A stretch of 64,000 nt of DNA from Blasia pusilla. Its lineage: Eukaryota; Marchantiophyta; Marchantiopsida; Blasiales. Under the pieces are notes generated by a model. The model did no database searches and was not told the DNA's origin. It saw only the letters and a list, made by a program, of their open reading frames with translations. Position 1 is the first letter of the stretch; every line of letters begins with the position of its first letter. The stretch covers positions 36,270,001-36,334,000 of the forward strand of contig CM114272.1 of assembly GCA_050084515.1 (NCBI GenBank), in the 5' to 3' direction. Of this stretch, positions 21,545 through 32,949 are shown one piece after another. Both the position numbers and the translations under genes were made by a program.

Positions 21545-21900
21545 CTACAACCTAGCTATTACAAGCACACTTAGTGCAATAGCAACCACTCAGGTTAGAT
21601 TGTAGAGGAAAGAGCTAGACAACCTGCATCACCAGATCACCTTGCATTCTCAAGCACACTTAGTGCAATAGCAACCACTCAGGTTAGCAGCAGTAGACAT
21701 CTCAATAGCAACCACTCAGGTTAGTACTACTATACACCTTGTATCACAAGACTCACTGAACTCCACAAGTCAGCAGACCTCTCAGTCTGTAAGCAGCAGC
21801 ACACTCAGTGCTTAGCACACTGAACTACTAAGGTCAGAAGCACAATCCACTCAGGTAAGCAAAGCACACTCAGTGCTTCTCAATCAGCTCCTCAGCTCAG
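21545..21900. repeat. Interspersed short repeats in a putative leader
   Basis: AAGCACACTTAGTGCAATAG and AGCAACCACTCAGGTTAG recur three times or more with variants such as AGCACACTCAGTGCTTAG. They lie between the putative TATA box and the ATG of the minus-strand frame. Confidence 0.6.
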
Positions 21901-21956
21901 AGAGTTGTGTCCAGAAAGGTGTAAGAGAATGTAAATTCGCAGGGCACCCTCAGAGG

Positions 21957-22012
21957 GTTATATACAGCCAAGAGAATGAGTTTCTAAGTTTTAGGGTTTT
22001 TAGGGTTAGGGC
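21957..22012 (-). promoter_or_regulatory. Putative TATA box with telo-box motifs
   Basis: On the minus strand CCCTAACCCTAAAAACCCTA (telo-box type) is followed about 25 bp later by GGCTGTATATAACC. Telo-boxes near TATA are common in plant promoters of translation and cell-cycle genes. An LTR promoter is an alternative, since no LTR borders or primer site could be fixed. Confidence 0.4.
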
Positions 22013-22499
22013 CTGCCGCCCGTAGTAATTCTCAGAATTACTGAGGTAACTCTATGGTAACAAGAAATTACTATTTACTGTGGTAAAACACTAAGTTACT
22101 ATAGTAATTCTATCAGTTACTTTTCACTATAGTAAACTCCAAGTTACTATGTTTTACAACATTCCATAACCCTGAGATTCTTTAGCAGTATTAATTACGT
22201 CAGACATGTGTCCTAGAGTCCCCCTTCATGAGAATAATACCTGATTAAGACCAACAGCAATCCAGTATTTCTCTGCATGGTTATGATATCATTTACTGAC
22301 AGACCGATGGTGTACTCTACAAGCCAGATATCCTTACAGTCGGAGAGCAGACCTGTCCATCTCGGCATCCCGGAGAGAACCACAAATCTAATGCGAGCTC
22401 GAGAGAACAGCAACCCAATTGGTATCTGCCTGATTCATGATTCCTAAAGTAGATGCTTCTACCTCAGATATGTGAGGATAACTACAAATCCAATGGAGG

Positions 22500-25050
22500 C
22501 TTTTTATGAATAGCTGTCCAATTTTCCTTGACTGGATCCTAGATTCGTAAAACAGACTTGTCTAGCTCTAAATCTGCAGGAGAAGCCCAAATCCAATGAA
22601 AGCTTGGGACAGCAACCATCCGATTTACCTCTGCTTGATTCATGATAATATTTAGCGACAGCTGTCCAGTACTCTGCCTGACTCAAGGGTCCCCTGAGCC
22701 ATCGTTTAGTAAATAAAACATTCTATACAAGATCAATGAGAGCTTTCTCGAGCTGAGATTTGAGTGACATAGGTGCACATGATCTTCATCTTCTGATTTT
22801 CCAACTATTTACAACGATGTGAAAGTACCAACTAGCAGGAAGAGCACTAGAAGGTAAGAACTGTTTTCTCAGTGTTGCCAAAGTGGTTGCAAACTTGGTG
22901 ATCCCTCGTATCTTTAGGATATTGGACCTTTGTGGATTTTTGTTGCGACGTGATCCCGGATCTTTCATTGGATAATTTGGGTTTGTCATGGTCTTGTTAG
23001 ATGGGTCATGTTTCTGAAGTGTAAAATGGACGACTCCTCACACCTTCATATTGTGGTCATTTAAGATCTTTTCACATCCAAATTGACCTTTTGATCCATA
23101 TTTTGCATATCTAGATGATCCTGGATCATTAAGAAGTTATGTTTACATTGAACGTGTCATACTTTTAAGAAGAAGATAGTTCTCTTTTTTTCCTTGAAAA
23201 TCTCCTAATAATTTTTTTCCCCAAAACACTTCTATGTGCATTGGGGGTACATTGGAAGATCTAGTTTGGGGTAATGTGTAGGAGTAAATTTATGTGTGGT
23301 AGATTTTATTTTATTTTTCTAGTAAAGCTATAAAAAGGAGTTTTTGAAAGATCACTCTCGGAATACCTTCTAATATTTTGAGTGCCTTTTTCCTCTATAT
23401 TTAAGAGGGATAGTGGAAAAGGTTCATCCACATCAATCTTGTGATGTAAAGATCAATGCTGGTTATGTGAGAACCAGTACTTTACTGCTTGTGTAATGTC
23501 TAGTCCTTTAGAGGGGCTATTGTAAGCATCCCTTTGGAGAGAGCGAAGGATCTCTTTCACCTCCATAGCTCATTTTTTTTGAGAATGTTTAATTCTCCCA
23601 TCTCATTATTTAAACCTACTCGATTTGTTTGCAAGCTTCACCTTGTTTTTTATTTCTACCTTTTTGAGGAATGGAGAGGGTTGGTCTCCACCTTCTCTCC
23701 TTGTATCTCTTCTTCCCCTCCCCTATCATTTATATGGTGTCCTCACAATAATGTAGGGATGAATATGGAACTACGAAGACATACCCTTCCTCCTTAGACC
23801 TTACCTGAAGTTCAGAGAAGGCATCCAAAAGGAGGGAGATCCTCCAACTTTGTATTTACTCCATATTCTCCTCGTGGGGGAATGGAGTGCTGAACTACTA
23901 CTTCTTAGGAGAATTGAGAGACCTTCCATTTATCTTTACCTCCATTCCTTTCCTTTTCCATCCAACTCATTTAATCTTTTCCGACCCCTTACTCTTTGAA
24001 GGAAGAGAGAGGATTTGCTCCTACCCTCTTTGCATTCCTCATCATCTATCCTTTTCTTGCCTATTCTTATGTCCACGAAGAGGATAAGAATGGAGATAGG
24101 GGAGGGGTTCTCTACAAAGGGATACATAAGGTCCATCCCCTCCCTTTATGGAAGAACAAAGAGAATAGAAGGAAGGGTCATCTATTTCTCCTCTCCTTGC
24201 ATCTATTAAAATTATAGTTCTTATCTCTCCTTAGGGAGGGAAAAGAAAAGGAAGGAGGAACGCACCTATGTTCAAAATTCAAATAAACGGACTCTTCTCC
24301 CTTCTCCTATGAAAAAGGATGAGAAATATTTTCGAAGAAAACAAGGGGCTCCCGATGTTGAAAATGTATCGGCTTATTTCTTCCCCTCTATTCTTTAACT
24401 TTTTCAATTTGGATAAATGAAATGGTTAGAGAATTCAATGTTGGTAGGTACTAATCCAAATAATGGTATGATTGCTGCTCATTTATACTATTATTGGAGA
24501 TTGCTTTTTTGATTTGCACTATATATGTTTGCATCATATGGCAATTGAGCAGGAAGAGAATGTTTATCATATTATTGGCAGCAAAATTTTTTTGTTGAAT
24601 TTGTTCGGTATGGTTAGTCCTTTCATTCCCCTCACGGGTTGTACACTCGTGGTGTTATAGAACAATGCCACCTAATCAAGTCCCATTGCAAACTCGAAAA
24701 TGAAGAAATTGATATCCAAGAGGGAAGTCCTTGTAAAATTATCCAACAACATTATATGAAGTAAAAAAATGGAAATCATGTAGGATCATGGAATAAGCCT
24801 ACTTGCACACGGCCTATGTCGGGCATGTGACATAATAGTTCCATTTTATGTTGTGTTCATGTGTGAAAATAAGTTTTCCATTTAAATATTACGCCTCAAA
24901 TAATGGAAGAGATTGACAAAAACAAATGTCAATACCTACCACACCAAGCAACCCCTTTTCCATGATCTTGATTTACAATGCCTCGTTGAAAGACTTTAAA
25001 AAAAAGTATGCATAGAAAATAATAATTTTGAGTGACGGAAAGTGGATATG
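22500..25050. other. AT-rich intergenic stretch, possible LTR-like promoter near 23329
   Basis: GCTATAAAAAGGAG at about 23326-23339, followed by a spacer resembling an LTR R/U5 region, suggests a decayed LTR; borders not found. Pyrimidine-rich runs at 23600-24200 give spurious open frames. No gene recognised. Confidence 0.35.
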
Positions 25051-25063
25051 AAAATCTACATTA

Positions 25064-25259
25064 CTAGTGGATAGGGACTATTTATGTTGTACATAATTTT
25101 TTTTCTCGTTGTTTGCAAAAGTGAAAACATTTCTTGTTATCCAGTTGCCACATGTCAATCAAAGAGGTGTTTAAACACCTCTTTGATTGACAAACCGATA
25201 TTATTATTAGAAATTGCCTTTTCACAAATAAAAAAGGCAATTTCTAATAATAATATACA
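25064..25259 (-). mobile_element. Mini-Helitron relic with palindromic rearrangement
   Basis: Minus-strand element: 3' end CTAG next to T (25063-25067), body related to the copies at 25961-26507 and 46473-46677, and a 5' end that should read TCTATATTATTATT but has TG for TC. Its 5' third has been converted into two adjacent perfect inverted repeats. Confidence 0.6.
25154..25256. repeat. Two adjacent perfect palindromes
   Basis: 25154-25191 is a 38-bp perfect palindrome with no spacer, centred on TTTAAA. 25198-25222 and 25232-25256 are exact 25-base inverted arms around a 9-base loop. Both would form strong cruciforms or hairpins. Confidence 0.95.
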
Positions 25260-25960
25260 TGTGGAGTTCAAACACATCATGGTTATTGCGGCTAGAGATG
25301 GAGGAAAGGTGGGGGAGTGTGATGATTGTGAGTGGTACTTTTTTGTTCAGCTTTTGACAAACTCATGCTTATTATTTATGAATTTATTTACAGTTTCCCT
25401 CTTTCATACTTGTTATTTTTCATATCTTTTAAATTTAAAATAGAAATTAGTTAGTTTATATTCCTTAACCAAACCCCAAAGTCAAGTCTTTTACTACTTT
25501 ACAATATAATAGAAATATATATTTTAAGTAATCTTCAAATTTATATGTAATTTTATAGGAAAAAACCTTTATATTATTATAATTTTTAGACAAAATTTTT
25601 GAATGAAATATAGAAAATTTTAATATATCACTTTCATGAAAGAATTACTTATATTCCACGACCATACTAACTAGTAAAATTGGTCAAAAGGTAGTGATAA
25701 TGCAATTAATGATTCAAAAGGTAGTGATGCCGATGCCCAAATGGGACCATTACAGCTTTATGTGTGCATGGTAAATAATTGTGACAAGAAAGTACTAGTG
25801 AAGCTCGTGTAGTTCTTTCAAGTAGGGTGAATGGGAGTTAGATACGGTGATATCCTTCTTAGTGGGGTTGACATTCTTTTTCTGCCAAGAATTTATGAAA
25901 GTAATGATGGGAGATTATAACAACATTCCAAGAGAAGAGTATATTATTAAATATATTATA

Positions 25961-26295
25961 TTAGTAAGTTGCCCGTACGATGCACGGGAAATAAAAAATT
26001 GTTTGAAGAGCTAGTGTATAACCCGTGAAGGGAAGAGATTGATGATGTTGCACATAAAATTCAAATTATTTTCTTGTTGCTCGTAGCATGTGAAACATTT
26101 TCTTGTTGGCCAATTGTCATGTGTCAAGTAAAGAGGTTTGGAAATCAAGAAGGCACTGTTAATGATGTTCCACATAAATTCAAATTTTTTTCTTGTTGCC
26201 CTAGCATGTGAAATATTTTCTCGTTGACGCGTTGTCACATGTCAAGTAGAGAGTTGTTTGCAAATCAGGAAGACACTCTCCAATAATAATATAGA
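25961..26295 (-). mobile_element. Mini-Helitron copy H1
   Basis: Minus strand: 5' TCTATATTATTATTGG at 26295 preceded by A; 3' hairpin CCCGTGCATCGTACGGG ending CTAA followed by T at 25961. The interior holds a partial internal duplication (ATGATGTT..CACATAAA at about 26043 and 26162), explaining its greater length than the 205-bp copy at 46473. Confidence 0.65.
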
Positions 26296-26507
26296 TAAGG
26301 TGCCCGTATGATGTAGAGGAAATAAAAAAGTGTTTGAAAAACCTGGGTAGAACACGTGAAGGAAATAGATTAATGATGTTGCACATAAATTCAAATTTTT
26401 TTCTTGCTGGCTGTAGTATGTGAAACATTTTCTTGCTGCCCAATTATCATGTGTCAAGCATAAAGGTGTTTGCAAATCAAGAAGGCACTCTCCCATAATA
26501 ATATAGA
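26296..26507 (-). mobile_element. Mini-Helitron copy H2, head-to-tail with H1
   Basis: Minus strand: 5' TCTATATTATTATGGG at 26507 preceded by A. The decayed 3' hairpin region (CATACGGGCACC) abuts the 5' TC of H1 directly, so the two copies are in tandem in the same orientation. Confidence 0.6.
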
Positions 26508-26509
26508 TA

Positions 26510-27880
26510 CAAACGCATTCATGGATTGAACAAGGCATATTAATTGGGAACTATTTTTGGTTTGCAAACCATGTGCATATGAGGAGTAGAAAGATGGTGA
26601 TAATCGTCCGTGTTGGATCTAATAATATCTTGTAAATTTTCCCAAAACTTTAATGAATATTCCATCTTACTTTTGGTCGGGCATTCCATCATAGATCGTA
26701 CATCTATTTTTTTGTCTATATGGAAGAATATTTCACATACTACATTTAAAATTTTAAATACTAATATTTGGTTCTCAATATGACATGGTTAATATTATTC
26801 GAATCTTACTAAATTTCTTCCATGTAACTTGAAAAAGGGCATCCTCATGGTATAGTTTGATTTCAAAATGAAAAGGTATATTGTTATTAGAGGGTGTTAC
26901 CCTCTAATAATGTTTATCAATATTTTTTCATTTAACACCACATATTCCTCATATGGGTACACTTTATTATAATCAAAGAAAAAATTTAATTCTTTTTTAA
27001 TTGTGCTTTAATTTTATCGCTTTCTTAGTCTAGCACTCTCTTATATCCTTTCCTTTTCAAAGCCTTGATTTTGGGGTCTTGTTTTGGGGGGAGGGGAAGG
27101 GACAATTGTAAAATAAAGAATGAAAATATTAGTCGCTAAGTAGATTAATTAGTAGATTTTTGGAGGAGATATTTTTTCCAAATATTGTTTATACATGGAG
27201 GTAGGGGTTTAACTAAAGAAGATGGGGATTTATTTTTCCCAAATTGAAAAGGGAAAATAAAATTTCTTTTTGAAATAGAAGATAAGAGGAATCCGTCGTT
27301 TCAAATGATAAGGTAGGAAAATTTTGCATGACAAGGGAATTTTTAAACTTCACCAGAAAGGCTTACAAAGACATGATGAAAAATGGTAGTCGGGAGTTGA
27401 GGAGTGGAGTCCTAAGTAGAGTGTGGAAGCCGGTTTGTTTTCCAAAATGAGAGGAGTGATTTCTTTTGGATTGAGGAAGGGGTTAAACTTAATGAGATTG
27501 GGATTTCTTTTTCCCAAACTTGGAAGGGAAAATAAAATGTAGTTTTGAAATAGAAGGTGGAAATTTTTTATCCTATCTAGTGAGGAGGTGGGAAAATTTG
27601 CATCATAAGGGAATTTTTAAACTTCACTAGAAAGTATTCCTTTTCATTCTTGTATTACATTACAATATATTGAATTATTATTGGCTATTACAAATGTATC
27701 TTTGAAAGTGATTTTTAATTCATATTACAAATATCTAGAGCATAATTTTAAATGATAACTTATAAAGGGTGGCCTTGAGATTGCTTCAAGTATTTTAGGG
27801 TACTAAGTTCAAAACTTTAGATATTCCATCTATCAAGATAGAATAAAATACCTTCAAAAAGGAGATGAAAACACATACAA
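26510..27880. other. AT-rich intergenic stretch with a short hairpin
   Basis: TTATTAGAGGGT at 26884-26895 pairs exactly with 26899-26910 across a 3-base loop. A segment around 27190-27340 is repeated, diverged, at 27470-27630. No gene seen. Confidence 0.5.
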
Positions 27881-27889
27881 GAAAAAAAT

Positions 27890-28630
27890 TAAGAAGACTT
27901 ATAAAATTGAGCATGAAAATGATTACAAATACCAATTTTCTCTACAAGGGAGGGAGGCTCTTTAGGATCCAATTAAACTCAACAATAAATCTCAAAAAAT
28001 CCTTCCAACTCGATTAAGAAATAAACTAAGAAGATTCATAAAATTGAGTGCCAAAATAACTTGAATGACCAATTTTTTGATAAGAGAAGGGCGGGCCACT
28101 TTCAATATTGCGCATGGACAAAGTCCATGTCCGCAGACGTGTGTCCTTGTGGGCCCGTGCACCCAAGGCCTTTACTCGAACCTACTGCATAGACCCAAGC
28201 GGGTTGAGCTTGCGTCCATTTTGTGGCACGTGCGGGTCCTACGGGGGCCTGAGCCCGCCCAATGAGGCCCTAGCCTGCCCTACGGGCTTGGGTACGGGCT
28301 TGGGTATGGGCCTGTCAGGTCTACGTGGCAGGCTCCACGGGCTCGGATGCGGGCCGCAAGTACTCAAGCGGCATGTCTGTTTCCGTGCAACCTTTGCCAC
28401 TTTGGATTTGATTAGGGTGCGGGCCACAGAACGGGCCTGTTAGGTCTACGCAGAAGGCTCGACGGGCTCGGATGCGAACTGCGAGTACTCAAGCGGGATG
28501 TCTGTTTCTGTGCAACCTTTGCCACTTTGGATCTGATTAAACTCACCAAAAAATCTATACACAAATTCCTTTCAAATCGATTAAGAAAGAAATCAAGACG
28601 ATTTATAAAATTCAGTACCAAAATGACTAC

Positions 28631-28715
<85 letters not shown>

Positions 28716-29800
28716 CCTTTAGGATCTAATTAAACTCACCACAAAAACTCGAGTAAATCATCCCACCTCCATAAAGAAATAAATTAAGAATATTCTTAGA
28801 ATTGAGTGTGAAAAGGATTATATTTATTCAAAAAGAGAGAGGGTCTGCTATAAAATCTAATTAAACTCACAAAAAACTCTAGCCAAAATCATTCCTACTC
28901 CATAAAGAAAGAAATCAAGAAGATTCATATAATTGATTACTAAAATAATTGCAATAACCAATTTTCTCTATAAAATAGGATGCCACTATAGGATATAATT
29001 AAACTTGCCACAAAACCTAGGGTAAATCATTCCAAATCTATTAAGAAATAAATTAAGAAGATTTTTATAATTGAGTACCAAAATGAATACAACAACCAAT
29101 TTGTTCCATAAGCGAGGGGGTCCACTTTAGGATCTGATTAAACTCATTAAAAACTCTAGCCAAAATCATTCTTAATGGATTAAGCAATAAATAAAGAAGA
29201 TTCATATAATTGAGTACCAAAATGATTATAACAATCAAGTTGGTCTACAAGACAGAGGTGTCCACTTTAGGATCTGATTTAACTAACCAGAAAATCTAGA
29301 GAGAATCTTTCCAACTGGATTAAGAAAGAAATCAAGGAGATGTGTATCAATGAATAGCAAAATGATTACGAAAACTAATTTGCTCTACGAGAGAGTGGGC
29401 CACTTTAGGGTTTAATTAAACTCACTCAAAATCCAAAGTAATCATTCCAACTGTCTTAAGAAGTAAATTACGTAGATTCATGTAATTTAGTACCAAAATG
29501 ATTATAAACACCAATTTTCTCTACAAGGGAGGGGGCCCACTTGAAAGAGAGGATCTAATTAAACTCATTAAAAAATCTAGAGAAAATCATCACTTAAGAA
29601 ATAAATTAAGAAGACTCATAGGATTAATTATCAAATGATTACAACAGCTCACTTGCTCTACGAGAGAGGGGGCGGGCCACTTATGGATATAATTAAACTC
29701 ACTGAAAAATTAGAGAAAATCAGTCTACCTTCATATATAAGAAGAATTATATTATTGAGTACCAAAAATGATTACAACGCCCATTTTTCTCTACAAGAGA
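27890..29800. repeat. Satellite-like tandem array, period about 132-146 bp
   Basis: Units share AGGATCTAATTAAACTC, AATCATTCCAAC, ATTAAGAAATAAATTAAGAAG, and ACCAAAATGATTACAA followed by a CTCTACAAGAGAG-like end. Unit markers fall at about 28719, 28851, 28988, 29134, 29266, 29407, 29541 and 29683, with more diverged units on the left. A (GA)n run at 28637-28711 and a GC-rich insertion at 28105-28530 interrupt it. Confidence 0.85.
28105..28540. repeat. GC-rich insert with a 126-bp duplication
   Basis: A segment containing GGGCTCGGATGCG and AGTACTCAAGCGG at about 28310-28413 is repeated at 28436-28539. Base composition contrasts sharply with the AT-rich satellite on both sides. Apparent open frames here show no domain. 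Confidence 0.6.
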
Positions 29801-29803
29801 GTG

Positions 29804-30067
29804 TCTTGCGCCTATTCATCCTCGGGTTAACTCACCCGAAGTCAAAATCTCTGAATCGCGGGTTTTATTTGGATAAGAGATTAACAAATGTATTAATACC
29901 ATTCATTACATGTCGGAGACTCTGGTGGAGTGGAGGGCAGGCTCATTGCGGAGGTGCATGTCCCAAGCTGCAAGACCCACAAGGACGACGTTCTTTGCAT
30001 GAGCCTTTTTGAATCATAAGCCACTTCTAACTCCTATCCCACTAACCCGAGGATAAATAGGCGTGAG
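29804..30067. mobile_element. MULE-type MITE (264 bp)
   Basis: Terminal inverted repeats of about 25 bp with about three mismatches: CGCCTATTCATCCTCGGGTT on the left and CCCGAGGATAAATAGGCG on the right. Flanked by AAGAGAGTG (29795-29803) and GAGAGAGTG (30068-30076), a 9-bp target duplication with one mismatch, as for Mutator-like elements. It sits inside the last satellite unit. No transposase. Confidence 0.7.
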
Positions 30068-30099
30068 GAGAGAGTGGGATCGCCTTGAGATGCAATTGA

Positions 30100-30860
30100 C
30101 CCCACCACAAAATGAAGAGAAAATCCCTTTTTTATATGCTGAAATTAAATCATCCAATTTTTAAAGCGTCTTTTTTCATCCCTTAAATTCAGAAAAATGA
30201 AACTCATTGCGCATGTCAACCATTTGGGAGATATGTTTTTCTTAAAGCGTTATGGATAAGATAGTAATATCGATGTTACGTTACTTTTTTAATGCCTATA
30301 TTGTATTACACGACATCTCCCATCCACTGAAAGGCACACGGAACCGAAGGTGATGGATGGATGGATGGGGCTCACGATCTACGTTCTAGACGTTTGACCG
30401 ACTCTCCAAACTGACTGGAGCTAGCAGCGCGAGCCGGAAGATCTCGCTAGATCTGGAGACAGTGCAAAAATCGCTGAGATGCCTGGATCTTTGCCTGGAA
30501 GGTGGAGACTTGTGCGGGTCCTGCTACAATTGATGTCCTTTCCACATTTGGAGGAGCGTATAATGGAGGGACCGGCCCTCAGTTCTCACAAACCACAGGT
30601 GGACGCCTGTCCACGTCCCCTCCGCCGAGTCGCTCACGTGGAAGGAGGTGATTGGATTGGGGTCCTTTTCCCTCACGCTCTGATCTTATCCTTCGAATTG
30701 TGACTGGGAGATGATAACTGCGGGGCTTCGGCGCGTGCCAGGTGGTAACTGCAGTTGCTCACTCCAGCTCTAACTCCAGTTACAACCTGACTTCACGGCC
30801 CGGACGTAGCTGACACTGCCGCTGATCGTGAGTCAAGTCTGGCGTCTCCTCTTTGACCAG
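30100..30860. other. Moderately GC-rich intergenic stretch
   Basis: A 74-codon open frame at 30479-30703 has no recognisable domain. Nothing else supported. Confidence 0.3.
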
Positions 30861-30867
30861 GGTTACT

Positions 30868-31336
30868 AGAATAAGAATATTTCTTCAAATTATTCTGTTA
30901 CGTTGTGTGAGGTTTATGGAGTTCCTTATTAGAGCATCACCCATGGTATTATACTAAACTGAATCATTAAAAGTAGGCATTACAGGAAAATCTTTTTTGT
31001 GAGATTTTTAGTTTTAAAAAAAATTAAAAGAATGAGAACATTTCTTCAAATTTTCTCTTACGTTTGTGTGAATGTTATGGAGTTCCTTACTAGAGCATCA
31101 CCCATGGTACTATACTTAACAGAATCATTATAAGTAGGCATTAAAGGAAAACAATTTGTGTAAGATTTTTAGTTAAAAAAATTAAGTAATGAGAATATTT
31201 CTTCAAATTATTCTCTTGCGTTTGTGTGAATGTTATGGAGTTCCTTATTAGAGCATCACCTATGGTATCATACTAAACTGAATCATTAAAAGTAGATATA
31301 AGAGGATCTTTTTGGTAAGATTTTTAGCTTAAAAAA
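30868..31336. repeat. Three-unit tandem repeat, period about 159 bp
   Basis: Units beginning near 30870, 31031 and 31189 share AGAATATTTCTTCAAATT, TATGGAGTTCCTTA and TAGAGCATCACC. Each ends in an A-rich run. Confidence 0.85.
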
Positions 31337-31338
31337 AA

Positions 31339-31400
31339 CTAGTAAGATGTCGTGCGATGCAAGGGCATCGCAAAATTTGGGTGCATGGACCCTAAGGCGG
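31339..31400 (-). mobile_element. Helitron 3' end (5' border not found)
   Basis: On the minus strand a hairpin (GATGCCCTTGC with GCACGACATC) is followed by TTA and CTAG before T (31339-31342). The element extends to the right for an unknown distance. Confidence 0.45.
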
Positions 31401-32650
31401 CCGCAAAAACATTTATGTCATGCGGAAATAGTTTGTAGAACTCCCTCGTTACAAATTCAAAATCTAAATGGGAAGTCATAGCAAGAATTAAAAAATCAAC
31501 CATGTGTGGTGTTCGATTCGGCAAGGCGCGAGTACTTTTCCTATTGGAGATATCATACTGAACCATGGTATTACAATTGGTAACACTGGAAGCCAAAATA
31601 TCTAGTTGTGATGGCATGATTCCAAAAGATAATAGTTTCACCATGATATTAGACTTATCGAGCCACATACTCTTAGACATGGATATGAAAACTCTCTTAA
31701 CCATATCGAGAAAATGGTTTTGTTAAAAAAAGTTCCTAAAACCCAAAAGAAAAAAAAGTGCCACACAAAGTGAAGAGGGTTAAGGGCTAGAGCCATGGAT
31801 ATACAAACGGCCCCATAAAAAAAAAGGTGCTTGACACGGGTCATATTCTCTTTCTCTTCTATTTAGAGATGGTCCATAATAGTTTTTCCATGCCCTAGGG
31901 CATGCATGGCAAGAGTTACAAAGTTAGGGGAGTTGACCTTGTTAAACATGTATTCCCAAGTAAGATTAAATGGAATGTCAATTAAAAGCAATGCCAAATA
32001 GTTGTTGTTGCACTGGTGATGTTCTAAAAAGTGCACTTATAGATCGGGTCATTAGACTAAGTGAGCTCGATTAGTCGGCTTCTCATGATTAGCGAGTGGT
32101 GATGAATAAGCCCATAAGCACACGGCCCTTACATTTGGGGCGTAAGAAAAAGATGCCCACAAAAACGTTTCACTCCAACTATCTCCTCTACCATTTTTTA
32201 ATATTTCTATATTAAAAAAAGGCCTCCTTGTAACCGAGGAACACGAAATCATTCGAATCATCGCGTGTACTTAGAAGGAAGAAAATCATATTAAATTAAG
32301 GGCCCCAAAAAATCAAATATAATAGATTCCAAGTGATGGGTATGCGTATTTAGAAAGGAAGAGTGTTCATTGCTCATTTTACGCTATTGGATGGTCTAAA
32401 AGGCTCCATAAAAATGGGAAAGCTGAGAAAATGGAAACACGTGCTATCCCATTCTTCGGGATTCGTAGTCATCACCAATTTAACAGCGCTTTGCGTGGAT
32501 TAAATTTATGGGGTATTTTCTTGCCTTCCTCCATATTTTTGGAGTGAAAAAGGATTAGATTCTTGCATTCGGAATGGAGGGAGAAAAAAACAAAACAAGA
32601 AGGAGCTCAATGTAGACTATGTTTTATTGTATTCGACCATAATTTTGGAA
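31400..32650. other. AT-rich stretch, probably in part Helitron interior
   Basis: A 121-codon minus-strand frame at 31339-31704 overlaps the Helitron terminus and shows no domain. No gene supported. Confidence 0.35.
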
Positions 32651-32661
32651 AGAAGAAGATA

Positions 32662-32949
32662 TTCACACCTCTTATTGTTAGTGTGGGTTTCTTTTATTCT
32701 AACTCCTTAATGTGATGTATTTTGATACCCTTGTTCACACCTCTTGTAGTTAGTGTGGCTTATTTTTATTTTAACTCCTTAATATGATATATTTTCATAC
32801 CCTTGTTCACACCTCTTATAGTTAGTGTGGCTTATTTTTATTTTTATTCCTTAATAGGATAGATTTTCGTACCCTTGTCCACACCTCTTATAGTTGGTGT
32901 GACTTTCTTTTATTTTCACTCCTTCATATGATATATTTTCATACCCTAT
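32662..32949. repeat. Four-unit tandem repeat with an exact 72-bp period
   Basis: TTCACACCTCTT begins units at 32662, 32734, 32806 and (as TCCACACCTCTT) 32878; each also holds TTAGTGTGG, an ACTCCTTAAT block and ATACCCTTG. Confidence 0.9.

Noticed and set aside
21985-22012. Interstitial telomere repeat
   Set aside because: Only about three imperfect TTTAGGG units, placed like telo-boxes next to a TATA box.
27890-29800. CRISPR-like regular repeats
   Set aside because: Units are over 130 bp, diverged and contiguous, with no short repeat/spacer structure, in a plant genome.
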